From Chitinophagaceae bacterium (lineage in GTDB: Bacteria > Bacteroidota > Bacteroidia > Chitinophagales > Chitinophagaceae): a DNA stretch of 7,323 bases. The stretch spans positions 1 through 7,323 of the forward strand of contig CANIMM010000150.1 in NCBI GenBank assembly GCA_947468255.1, read 5' to 3'. The notes under the pieces were generated by a model. The model saw nothing but the letters and a program-made list of their open reading frames with translations. It had not been told where the DNA came from and made no database searches. Made by a program: the position numbers and the translations under genes. Shown here in pieces: positions 1-7,000 of this stretch. The first letter of the stretch is position 1. Each line of letters starts with the position of its first letter.

Positions 1-1899
1 AAGATTATAACTGTATTCGGGATCGGCCATTTCTGGTCGCCAGCTATGAAAATTAAATAGTTGAAATGATTTTTTGTATTGCGTCACGGTATCACTGATA
101 GGGGTAACCGCATTTAATATGTCGGCTCCTTTTCCCCGAAGGGTTGCAGCCGTGTACAAGTCAGGGGAAAGGGTGAAATCGGCATTGGTTATTTCTTTCC
201 AGTCGCTGGCAGCAAGTGTGTGCTTTGCAAGTCTTGAACCGTTAGCTGAAAATGCAGCAAACAAAAGCTCCTGCTTACTATTTACTGCAGGTTGGTATAC
301 GCCATTTAAGTTATTGGTAAGCGTGAATATTTTTTTATCGAGCAGACTAACGGCTACAATTTTATCTACATTGTGCTGCATGGCGCTGAAATAAACAGTA
401 TCCCCTTTCACAAATGGATAGCCAATCACATTAAAAGAAAATGGGGTGATGGGGTCTGTGTCGCCATTGGCAAGATTCACTTTTACCAGGCTCATTTTGC
501 CCTCCAAATTTCGTACTGCCGATACCGCCGTACTGGAATCAATGTATTTGGATTGGGTGTAAAAATAATGCTGTGGATTGGGCAGCTGCTTAATTAGTTC
601 GCCTGTGTTGGCGTTGATACGATGCAGGTAATTGCTGCCGTCTGGGTTTACATTTACCGCCAGCACTTCGCTGCCATTTTCGTTGATATCCGGTGAAAAA
701 TATTTTGTTTGACGACCTAATTGCCTTTGTTGGTTGGTGTAAATATTCAATAGTTGGATTACACTGTAATTCCTGTTTCCCCATCGCGGGTCTGATTGGT
801 AACTAGCATAAACAATGTTTCCATTTTGATAGCTATAGTATTCATCGATCACTATATTTTTGGCTCGAATCATTTTTTCTTTTCCATTGATGATCCAGTA
901 AAAACTGCTGATGGAATGGTTCGACTTTTTAGTTACCAGCAGGCTATCGTCACTCACATAGTGTGGGAAAAGATATTCCACCAGCTGATGGTTTTTGCTG
1001 GCAGTGAGGTACTTGTCGCCAAGGGGGTCTTTCTTTTGAACTGTAAAAGATTTTTCGATAAAAAAGCGCAAAGCATCATCCCTAAACTGCTGGTAAGTTT
1101 TGCCGGAATGCCGCTCAATTGCTTTATTGAAAGCAAAGAATACCCCTTTAAATTGAATGGCATCTTGCGTAACTTTTCTCCAAAAATCTTCACCATATTT
1201 TTCATAGCCGTAGGCCACGATTTGGTAACCCAACTCGTAATGGTCGGGGGTATAGTCCCTATACGATCCGCTGCGCAGTTTCATCCACGAATATTTTTTA
1301 TTGTCGAGTGCAAGGGATTTCATGCCGTTGTAAAAAGAAGGCATTCTTCCTCTTCCCTGGTTACTTACCAGGGTTTCCTGCCATACGGCATCGCCTTCAA
1401 AAAAATAATCCGGAATGGCAATGCCATTGGCAAGCAATTGGCCTTCCTGACCAAGGAAAAATGAAAATACTTTGGTAAGTCCGCTATTGAAATTACTGAA
1501 CTGTTGAATATGCCTGTTTTCATGAATGATGAGGTTGTCATCCCAGCGCAGACTTCCCGACGAAAAATTATCTTGTTCGGGTGTCATGTACAATTCGCTC
1601 ATGATTGGAGCCATTCTTACATAGGCATTGGGAATAGTGGTTTGGTTTAATAGCAGGATATCCCATTTGCGCTGCTTGCCGCCGATGCTGTAAGCGGTAG
1701 TTTTGCCTAGTAATTGGTTAATGGCATTGATGCGACTTGCCTGACTATCCAAGCCCTGTGGGAAAATCACCCTGGTATGTGAGGTATTGATTTGTTTCCA
1801 TTTAAGTGAAGCAGGGTTGCCTCCAAAAATCTGTGCCTGAGCAAAGACAGGCAGTAAAAACAACCACAGGGCTGCAAGTGTTTTTTTTTCAAAAATCAT
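1..1899 (-). CDS. Secreted HExxH peptidase-like protein with TolB-type beta-propeller (3' end cut by window edge)
   Basis: The frame is open for 633 codons from ATG at 1899 to the left edge, so the C-terminus is missing. Residues 1-22 form a Sec signal peptide (basic start, hydrophobic LWLFLLPVF, cleavage after AQA), which fixes the start. Residues about 30-280 resemble the peptidase-MA/gluzincin fold: HENRH at 126-130 (HExxH), then EGDAVWQET from residue 168, where E168 is a plausible third zinc ligand, then a helical stretch near 220-275 (ELGYQIVAYGYEKYGEDFW and onward) typical of these families. Residues about 345-590 look like a beta-propeller of TolB/PD40 type, for example YFSPDINENGSE near 400. 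Near 618 an FHSWRP motif ends the visible part; as far as I recall, similar Bacteroidota proteins continue into an outer-membrane beta-barrel, but that part is not seen here. Export across the inner membrane is well supported. Peptidase activity and substrate are inferred and unproven. A run of nine A lies in codons 4-7. Confidence 0.85.
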   Translation of the reverse strand, partial: MIFEKKTLAALWLFLLPVFAQAQIFGGNPASLKWKQINTSHTRVIFPQGLDSQASRINAINQLLGKTTAYSIGGKQRKWDILLLNQTTIPNAYVRMAPIMSELYMTPEQDNFSSGSLRWDDNLIIHENRHIQQFSNFNSGLTKVFSFFLGQEGQLLANGIAIPDYFFEGDAVWQETLVSNQGRGRMPSFYNGMKSLALDNKKYSWMKLRSGSYRDYTPDHYELGYQIVAYGYEKYGEDFWRKVTQDAIQFKGVFFAFNKAIERHSGKTYQQFRDDALRFFIEKSFTVQKKDPLGDKYLTASKNHQLVEYLFPHYVSDDSLLVTKKSNHSISSFYWIINGKEKMIRAKNIVIDEYYSYQNGNIVYASYQSDPRWGNRNYSVIQLLNIYTNQQRQLGRQTKYFSPDINENGSEVLAVNVNPDGSNYLHRINANTGELIKQLPNPQHYFYTQSKYIDSSTAVSAVRNLEGKMSLVKVNLANGDTDPITPFSFNVIGYPFVKGDTVYFSAMQHNVDKIVAVSLLDKKIFTLTNNLNGVYQPAVNSKQELLFAAFSANGSRLAKHTLAASDWKEITNADFTLSPDLYTAATLRGKGADILNAVTPISDTVTQYKKSFQLFNFHSWRPEMADPEYSYNL

Positions 1900-1940
1900 G
1901 AAGCTAAAGGTATGAAATGAAACATAGTTTTCCTTGACAG

Positions 1941-1967
1941 AAAAATAAGTTGGGCAACTAAGCCCAA
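1941..1967 (-). terminator. Hairpin with T-rich tail between the two leftward genes
   Basis: A perfect 6-bp inverted repeat (TTGGGC / GCCCAA, at 1950-1955 and 1962-1967) with a 6-nt loop is followed on the minus strand by CTTATTTTTC. It lies about 100 nt past the stop of the YD-repeat gene and about 50 nt before the start of the peptidase-like gene. This fits a weak Rho-independent terminator for the upstream gene. The short stem leaves it uncertain. The same bases read as TTTG-N17-TATTTTTC, loosely like a Bacteroidota -33/-7 promoter for the downstream gene. Confidence 0.4.
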
Positions 1968-2068
1968 AGGATAACGATAAGTTAAAATCGACAATTAAAA
2001 ATTGGTTGCCTATCGTATCCAAGCCATTGCACTCTGTAATTAGCTTATTCAACCAATAATAAACCAAC

Positions 2069-2908
2069 TCAATTGTATTCAAATTCAAAATAACCTAGTA
2101 ATTCTTTTTCTTTAGAAAAGCATTTTTCAATAATTCGAAGGCCATCATTGTATGTTTTTTTCCAGGTAAAATAATTATTGGAAATGCCTTCTTCTGTCGT
2201 GATCATTTGGGTTACCTGGCCTGCGCTATTGTATTCAAATAAAAAATCAGGCATCAGTTTGGCTCTTAAAGCATTGTATTTTACAATATCGGTCAGCCTG
2301 TTTTTGCTGTCGTAATAATAATAATAGTGTTTGCCATTTTTACTCAAATCATTTTCATCAATCACATTTCCCTTTTCATCAGTTGTAAAAACCACCGTAG
2401 CCGTGTCGGTTTGATTTCGAATGCGTAACATCTTTATAGGATGGCCTTTTGGGTCATAAAAGTATTGGTGCTCCTCAATCGTTTTGGCAGAAAACCCATC
2501 ATCGATAGATTTGATACTATTTACAAATAATTTGAGATGGCCCTTGGGGTCGTATTGGTAGGAAGAGGAGGAGCTGGAAACGGAGGAGCTGTCTTTGGAA
2601 GCAATTAATTGCCCTTCAGCATTGAATTGAGAACTGAGGATAGACTTTTCAGTAATATTTGATTTGGTATAAGTTTCGATTTTGCGGTAGTCTTTGCTGA
2701 TTTTTTTTTCACAAAAAAAGCCACGGCTAGGCTCCCCATTGCCTTCAAAACTGTGTACCAGAATATTCCTGATTTTTTGTTCCTTAAATTGTTTGATTTC
2801 CTCAGAAAGTTGAAGGATGCTCACTATGTCAAGGTAATGATATTGTGCAATCCCAGCTGTTGATATTGCCATCAGTAATATCAGTTGTATCCATATTGAC
2901 TTGCCCAT
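2069..2908 (-). CDS. Small secreted YD-repeat (RHS-like) protein of unknown function
   Basis: This 279-residue protein begins with a signal peptide (residues 1-22, hydrophobic IWIQLILLMAISTAGIAQ), so it is probably exported to the periplasm or surface. There is no lipobox cysteine. From residue 95 on it carries degenerate YD-type repeats: FNAEGQLI (95), YDPKGHLK (119), YDPKGHPI (151), TDEKGNVI (176), YDSKNRLT (199) and YNSAGQVT (226), spaced 23-32 residues apart. The chain ends in FEFEYN, where one more repeat would begin. Known YD/RHS repeats form beta-sheet shells or strips; here there is no RHS core and no toxin tail, so a delivered-toxin role is unsupported. A serine-rich tract (107-116) precedes the second repeat. 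ATG at 2908 is chosen because it directly precedes the signal peptide; no clear Shine-Dalgarno is seen. Function is not recognised. It lies divergent to mazG and upstream of the peptidase-like gene, with a probable terminator between. Confidence 0.8.
   Translation of the reverse strand: MGKSIWIQLILLMAISTAGIAQYHYLDIVSILQLSEEIKQFKEQKIRNILVHSFEGNGEPSRGFFCEKKISKDYRKIETYTKSNITEKSILSSQFNAEGQLIASKDSSSVSSSSSSYQYDPKGHLKLFVNSIKSIDDGFSAKTIEEHQYFYDPKGHPIKMLRIRNQTDTATVVFTTDEKGNVIDENDLSKNGKHYYYYYDSKNRLTDIVKYNALRAKLMPDFLFEYNSAGQVTQMITTEEGISNNYFTWKKTYNDGLRIIEKCFSKEKELLGYFEFEYN
2561..2590 (-). repeat. Two tandem 15-nt units encoding a serine tract
   Basis: Read on the minus strand, the units are AGCTCCTCCGTTTCC and AGCTCCTCCTCTTCC, which match at 13 of 15 positions. 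They encode SSSVS and SSSSS within the YD-repeat protein (residues 107-116). The length is a multiple of three, so copy-number change would keep the frame. Confidence 0.75.
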
Positions 2909-3031
2909 AGGTGTATTTTGAATAGTAAAATTAAGGCAGTAGGATGTAATTAGTGAAAAGTATTGGCTTATTAGGAAAATATTTTGATTGTATTTTTTTT
3001 GAAACGGGGGATTGAGGGCAATTTGTTAAAG

Positions 3032-3059
3032 TTGGATTGGTATTGACCATTTTCTTTTG
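3032..3059 (+). promoter_or_regulatory. Weak candidate Bacteroidota-type promoter for mazG
   Basis: TTG at 3032-3034 and TTCTTTTG at 3052-3059 are 17 nt apart. This resembles the phylum's -33 TTG / -7 TAnnTTTG pattern with one mismatch in the -7 box. It would give a leader of roughly 60 nt before the mazG ATG. In such AT-rich DNA a match of this quality can arise by chance. Confidence 0.2.
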
Positions 3060-3124
3060 CATAATTGCCTTCAAAATGTTGGTTGCGGTTTTTCTTTATT
3101 ATTTTTAATCAAATTTAAATATGT

Positions 3125-3892
3125 ATGCAGTCCACTACTGAAAATGCTTTTTCAAGATTGGTTACAATTATGGATGAACTTAGGGAGAAATGTCCCTGGG
3201 ATAAGGTGCAAACGATTCAAACGCTGCGGCAGTTGACGATTGAAGAAACCTACGAGTTAACCGATGCGATTACCGATGGAGATTGGAAGGGTATCAAGGA
3301 GGAATTGGGCGATATTTTACTCCACATCGTTTTTTATGCCAAAATAGGGGCAGAGCAAAACCAGTTTACCCTAGATGAAGTGATTAATGGGGTTTGCGAA
3401 AAGCTCATTTTCCGCCATCCGCATATTTATAGTGATGTGGTAGTGGCCGATGAGGAAGATGTAAAGCGAAACTGGGAAAAATTAAAAATCAAGGAAGGTA
3501 AAAAATCCGTTTTAGCCGGGGTGCCCAAGGCGCTTCCTGCTACTATCAAAGCCATGCGTTTGCAAGAGAAGGCCAAACAGGTGGGCTTTGAATGGGAAAA
3601 TAAGGAACAGGTTTGGGATAAAGTAGAAGAAGAAAAGGCTGAATTGTTTGAGGCGATTGCTTCAGGCAATAAAAACGATATGGAAGATGAACTGGGCGAT
3701 GTGTTTTTTTCCCTGATCAACTATGCAAGGTTTTTGCAGATAGATGCTGAGAATGCCCTGGAGCGAACCAATAAAAAATTTATCGACCGATTTAATAAAA
3801 TGGAGGCCGCCGCTTCTTTGTCTGGAAAAGAACTGCATGAAATGACTTTAGGGGAGATGGATGCTATTTGGAATCAAATTAAGCGAAAATAA
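3125..3892 (+). CDS. mazG: MazG nucleoside triphosphate pyrophosphohydrolase
   Basis: MazG hydrolyses (d)NTPs to the monophosphate and pyrophosphate in the cytosol. It is regarded as a house-cleaning enzyme and, in E. coli, as a modulator of the stringent response. The 255-residue product has the usual full length (E. coli MazG is about 263) and two tandem MazG domains. The N-terminal domain has CPWD (23-26), the metal-binding pair EETYE (40-44) and ELGD (60-63), and FRHPHIYSD (96-104). A linker with GKKSVLAGVPKALPA (125-139) leads to the C-terminal domain, with EEEKAE (168-173) and ELGD (189-192). All acidic metal-ligand positions expected in both domains are present, so it should be active. 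The ATG at 3125 places CPWD at the usual distance from the N-terminus; an overlapping ATG at 3121 is out of frame. No Shine-Dalgarno is seen, as is usual in this phylum. It is divergent from the YD-repeat gene and 133 bp upstream of the histidine kinase. Confidence 0.97.
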   Translation: MQSTTENAFSRLVTIMDELREKCPWDKVQTIQTLRQLTIEETYELTDAITDGDWKGIKEELGDILLHIVFYAKIGAEQNQFTLDEVINGVCEKLIFRHPHIYSDVVVADEEDVKRNWEKLKIKEGKKSVLAGVPKALPATIKAMRLQEKAKQVGFEWENKEQVWDKVEEEKAELFEAIASGNKNDMEDELGDVFFSLINYARFLQIDAENALERTNKKFIDRFNKMEAAASLSGKELHEMTLGEMDAIWNQIKRK

Positions 3893-3893
3893 T

Positions 3894-3910
3894 GCTTGTT
3901 TAAACCAAGC
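3894..3910 (+). terminator. Inverted repeat directly after mazG, possible weak terminator
   Basis: GCTTG / CAAGC with a 7-nt loop starts two bases after the mazG TAA. No uninterrupted T-run follows immediately; TAATATTTT comes about 6 nt later. It may be a weak terminator or an mRNA 3' stabilising hairpin. Confidence 0.25.
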
Positions 3911-3921
3911 GTCGGTAATAT

Positions 3922-3933
3922 TTTAGTACTAAA
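3922..3933. repeat. Perfect 12-bp palindrome (TTTAGTACTAAA) in the mazG-kinase gap
   Basis: TTTAGT and ACTAAA are exact reverse complements with no spacer. The symmetry is compatible with a dimeric regulator site upstream of the histidine kinase, but no known operator is recognised. Confidence 0.3.
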
Positions 3934-3935
3934 GG

Positions 3936-3959
3936 AAAAGGAGTTAGGCAAATCCTTTT
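3936..3959. repeat. 7-bp inverted repeat with 10-nt loop upstream of the kinase
   Basis: AAAAGGA (3936-3942) pairs with TCCTTTT (3953-3959). The arms are AT-rich and no T-tail follows on the plus strand, so it is not a convincing terminator. It is listed because it sits beside two palindromes in the same 133-bp gap. Confidence 0.3.
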
Positions 3960-3996
3960 AAAGCCAGTTTTCAGTAATAGCAACAGAATAATTTCC

Positions 3997-4029
3997 ATGC
4001 TGCAATTGCAGTCAATATTTTTATTTTGA
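3997..4029 (+). CDS. Possible 10-codon leader frame overlapping the kinase start
   Basis: ATG at 3997 opens a frame of 10 codons (MLQLQSIFLF) ending in TGA at 4027-4029. Its stop overlaps the proposed TTG start of the histidine kinase (T-TGA). It could be a leader peptide coupling translation, the original kinase start displaced by a one-base loss in the T-run at 4018-4022, or chance. Inserting one T in that run would fuse this frame to the kinase. No ribosome binding site is visible. Confidence 0.2.
   Translation: MLQLQSIFLF
4000..4011. repeat. Perfect 12-bp palindrome (CTGCAATTGCAG) just before the kinase start
   Basis: CTGCAA and TTGCAG are exact reverse complements with no spacer, ending 14 nt before the proposed kinase start codon. 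It could be an operator, or could occlude the translation start region when transcribed. It is not a known site to me. Confidence 0.35.
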
Positions 4030-7000
4030 AAAAATACAGTTCCTTTAAACAGTTTTTTATCAGAAACAGTTACCTGTTGGTAATTGCTGCCTGGTTGATT
4101 ACGATATCTTTTATTATTGACAATTACCTTACGGGGAATGCTTCGCCCAAAACGGTTGCCAAAAACATCAGTAGTTTTATTGCGGAGCAACAAAATGATT
4201 TTGTCTCCATTGCCTCCGATACCGCTGTTTTAAATCAACTTGTCAGTCAACGCTACGACGAATCGATGCTTCAGCAGTTGACCTCCAAAAAATATTATTT
4301 ATTTGTTTATCAAACAAAAAATTTCGGAAATCATTCCAATCTACTTTTTTGGTCAACGCAGGTAGTGGATCCATCTTTGGCCCTCGCTTCAATGAATCAG
4401 CAAACTGGTTTCATTCAATTGTCGAACGGTTATTATGTTTGGCAAAAAAGTAGTTTTAAAGATATTACCCTGCTAGGATTGATTCCCATTATGTGGAACT
4501 ATGCCATTACCAACGATTACCTGACCAACTCCTTTACAACCGGAAAAGACATTGAGAAAGCGTATTCTATTTCAGATAAAAAACTAATACATACAGTTTA
4601 TTCGGTTGACGGGCATTTCCTTTTTTCCTTGGTACCCAAGGCACTTAGCAGTGTAGTTCATAATAATTTACTGGCTTTCATTTTGCGAATGATCGCGGTG
4701 GTTTTTATATTGTTTTTTATACAACTGACGGCCGTCTATCTGATTCAAAAAAACTTTTACAAAGGGGGCTTATTTTTAACGCTGCTAATTATAGGTTTGC
4801 GCGTAGCCAGTTATTATTTACCCATTCCGGTAAATTTTCGCCAGTTTGAATTGTTCGACCCAGCTATTTATGGTTCCAATAGTATTTCACGGTCTTTAGG
4901 AGATTTGCTGATCAATTCGATTTTGTTTTTATGGGTAATTCTTTTTATTCGATTTTATATTCAGGACAAAAAAGTTACCCTATTGATAAAATCTGCCTTT
5001 ATTAAGTGGTGGGTGATACTTTTTGGGGCAGCCATTTTACTGCTTTGCACCATTCTTGTCGGTCATATTTTTAGGTCAATGGTGGCAGATTCCAATATCT
5101 CTTTTGATGTAGTTAATTTCTATACACTGTCGGTATACAGTGTGATTGGGTTTATTGTTTTTGGCTGTTTGGCTATTGGGTATTTTTTAGCAACTCAAAT
5201 TGTTATTTATCTGCTTCAGCCTTTGCTGCCTAAAAATGTCCTGCTGCTTCTATTGATTATAACTGTTATTGGCCTTTTAGTGTTAACGTTTCGGGTAAGC
5301 AATCCAAATGTGTTATTTGAGTTGTATTTATTGATATGGCTATTGATTTATTTATTGCTGCTTAATAATCAATATCTTTTTTTACTTACCTCAGCAATTA
5401 TTTCATCCAGGTTTATTTTCTGGTTGTTTTTCTTTTCAATATCGATCAGTTCAGTCATTTTGATTGAAAATGGCAATAAGGAAATGGGGCAGCGAAAACA
5501 CTATGCAGAAATACTGGCCATTAAGGCAGACCCATCTAGTGAAAGGCTAATGAATACTGTGCTGACTGATTTCAGTAGTGATGCATTAGCCCCTGTATTT
5601 GATGCGTTTAAAATGGCTGAATCCAACAAATCACTGAAGGGTAGTTTATTGAATGATAATTTTACCGGGTATTTGAATAAATACGATACTAAAATATTCA
5701 CTTTTGATGCGAATGAAAAATCCTTGTTCAATGAAGATTCTGCTACTTTCAATGTGCTGAATACCATTTTGTATACACAGGCAAAACCTACTGCAATTCC
5801 TGGGCTTTATTACTATGATGTTTCTTATGACCGGTTTAATTACATCAGTAAAAAGGAAATTATTGATACTGCAAGTAAGCTGTTAGGGTATGTTTTTATT
5901 TTAGCGAGTCCCAAAAAATACAAAACGGATGCTTTGTATCCCGAACTTTTTTTGAAAGGCTATGAAAACTCCATTGAAAATTCACCCGTGTATTTTTATG
6001 CAGTATACAATCAACTCAGGTTAGTTAGTAGTCACAATGAATATGCTTTTCCACTTCAGCTAGCTTCTAATAATTCCCGTCCTGCAACTTTTAGGTCAGT
6101 GAAGCATTCAGGGTATGATGAACTTTGGTACAAATCTGGCGCAGGAAAAGCGGTGGTAATTGTTAAGAAAGATAATTTTTTTATTGAAACCATTACTTTA
6201 TTCTCCTATTTGTTTTGTACATTTTTATTCATTACCGCCATCTCTTGGATACTAACTGCCCTTATTCAATCTCGATTGCATTTGCGTGAATTGGGAAGGT
6301 ATTGGCAAATGAGTATACGGAACCAGATTCATAGTACGGTAATTTTCATTAGTCTAAGCGCTTTCATTATAGTAGGGGTTGCCACCATTATATTTTTCAT
6401 TGACCAGTATAATAATAATAATCGGGAACAATTGGGCACCACCATCCATATCATGCAAAATGAAGTCCGGAACGGTTTATCAGATATGATTATTTTGAAT
6501 GATATGCCAAAGGTGTATGACGATCAATACCTTAATCGGCTCAAGAAGCTGATCTCGAAAATATCGGAGGCGCATGCGGTGGATATTAATTTTTATGATC
6601 TAGCTGGTGTGCTCAGGGCTTCTTCATTACCCCTTCCTTATAGTAAGGGAATTGTAAGTAGTAAGATGGATCCGGTTGCTTATTATCATTTGCACCAGTT
6701 GAAAGAAATACAGTTTTTTAAAGAGGAAACGATTGGCAGGTTACAATTTCTAAGTAATTATGTACCCATATTGGACGAAACTGGACGCGTATACGCTTAT
6801 CTCAATACACCTTATTTCACTTCTCAATCCAAACTGCGCCAAGAGATATCCAATTTTTTGGTGGCAATCATCAACCTCAATGCATTTATATTTTTGATTG
6901 CCGGGGTGATTGCCTTTTTTATTACCAATCGAATTACCCGTTCTTTTTCTTTTATCAGCAATAAAATGAAGGCGATTAGTCTGGGGCAAATGAATGAGAC

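Noticed and set aside
796..1464. Plus-strand open frame of 222 codons
   Set aside because: It lies fully opposite the peptidase-like gene, which has a signal peptide, catalytic motif and propeller repeats in frame; the plus-strand product has no recognisable features.
2909..3124. T8 run and AT-rich divergent intergenic region as a strong promoter or origin element
   Set aside because: I found no clean TAnnTTTG box with proper spacing on either strand, no repeated boxes and no origin-type motif; only one weak candidate for mazG is listed.
3936..3959. AAAAGGA / TCCTTTT hairpin as a Rho-independent terminator of mazG
   Set aside because: The stem is AT-rich and is followed by AAAG rather than a T-run on the plus strand.
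3900..4193. Minus-strand open frame of 97 codons across the mazG-kinase gap
   Set aside because: It begins inside the kinase coding region and overlaps its TM1 codons; the product has no recognisable domain, and the palindromes better explain the gap.
6408..6423. AAT trinucleotide run in the kinase gene and a TAA run at 2313-2325 in the YD-repeat gene as microsatellites
   Set aside because: Each is only four to five units, in frame, encoding short Asn or Tyr runs; such lengths are expected in AT-rich coding DNA.
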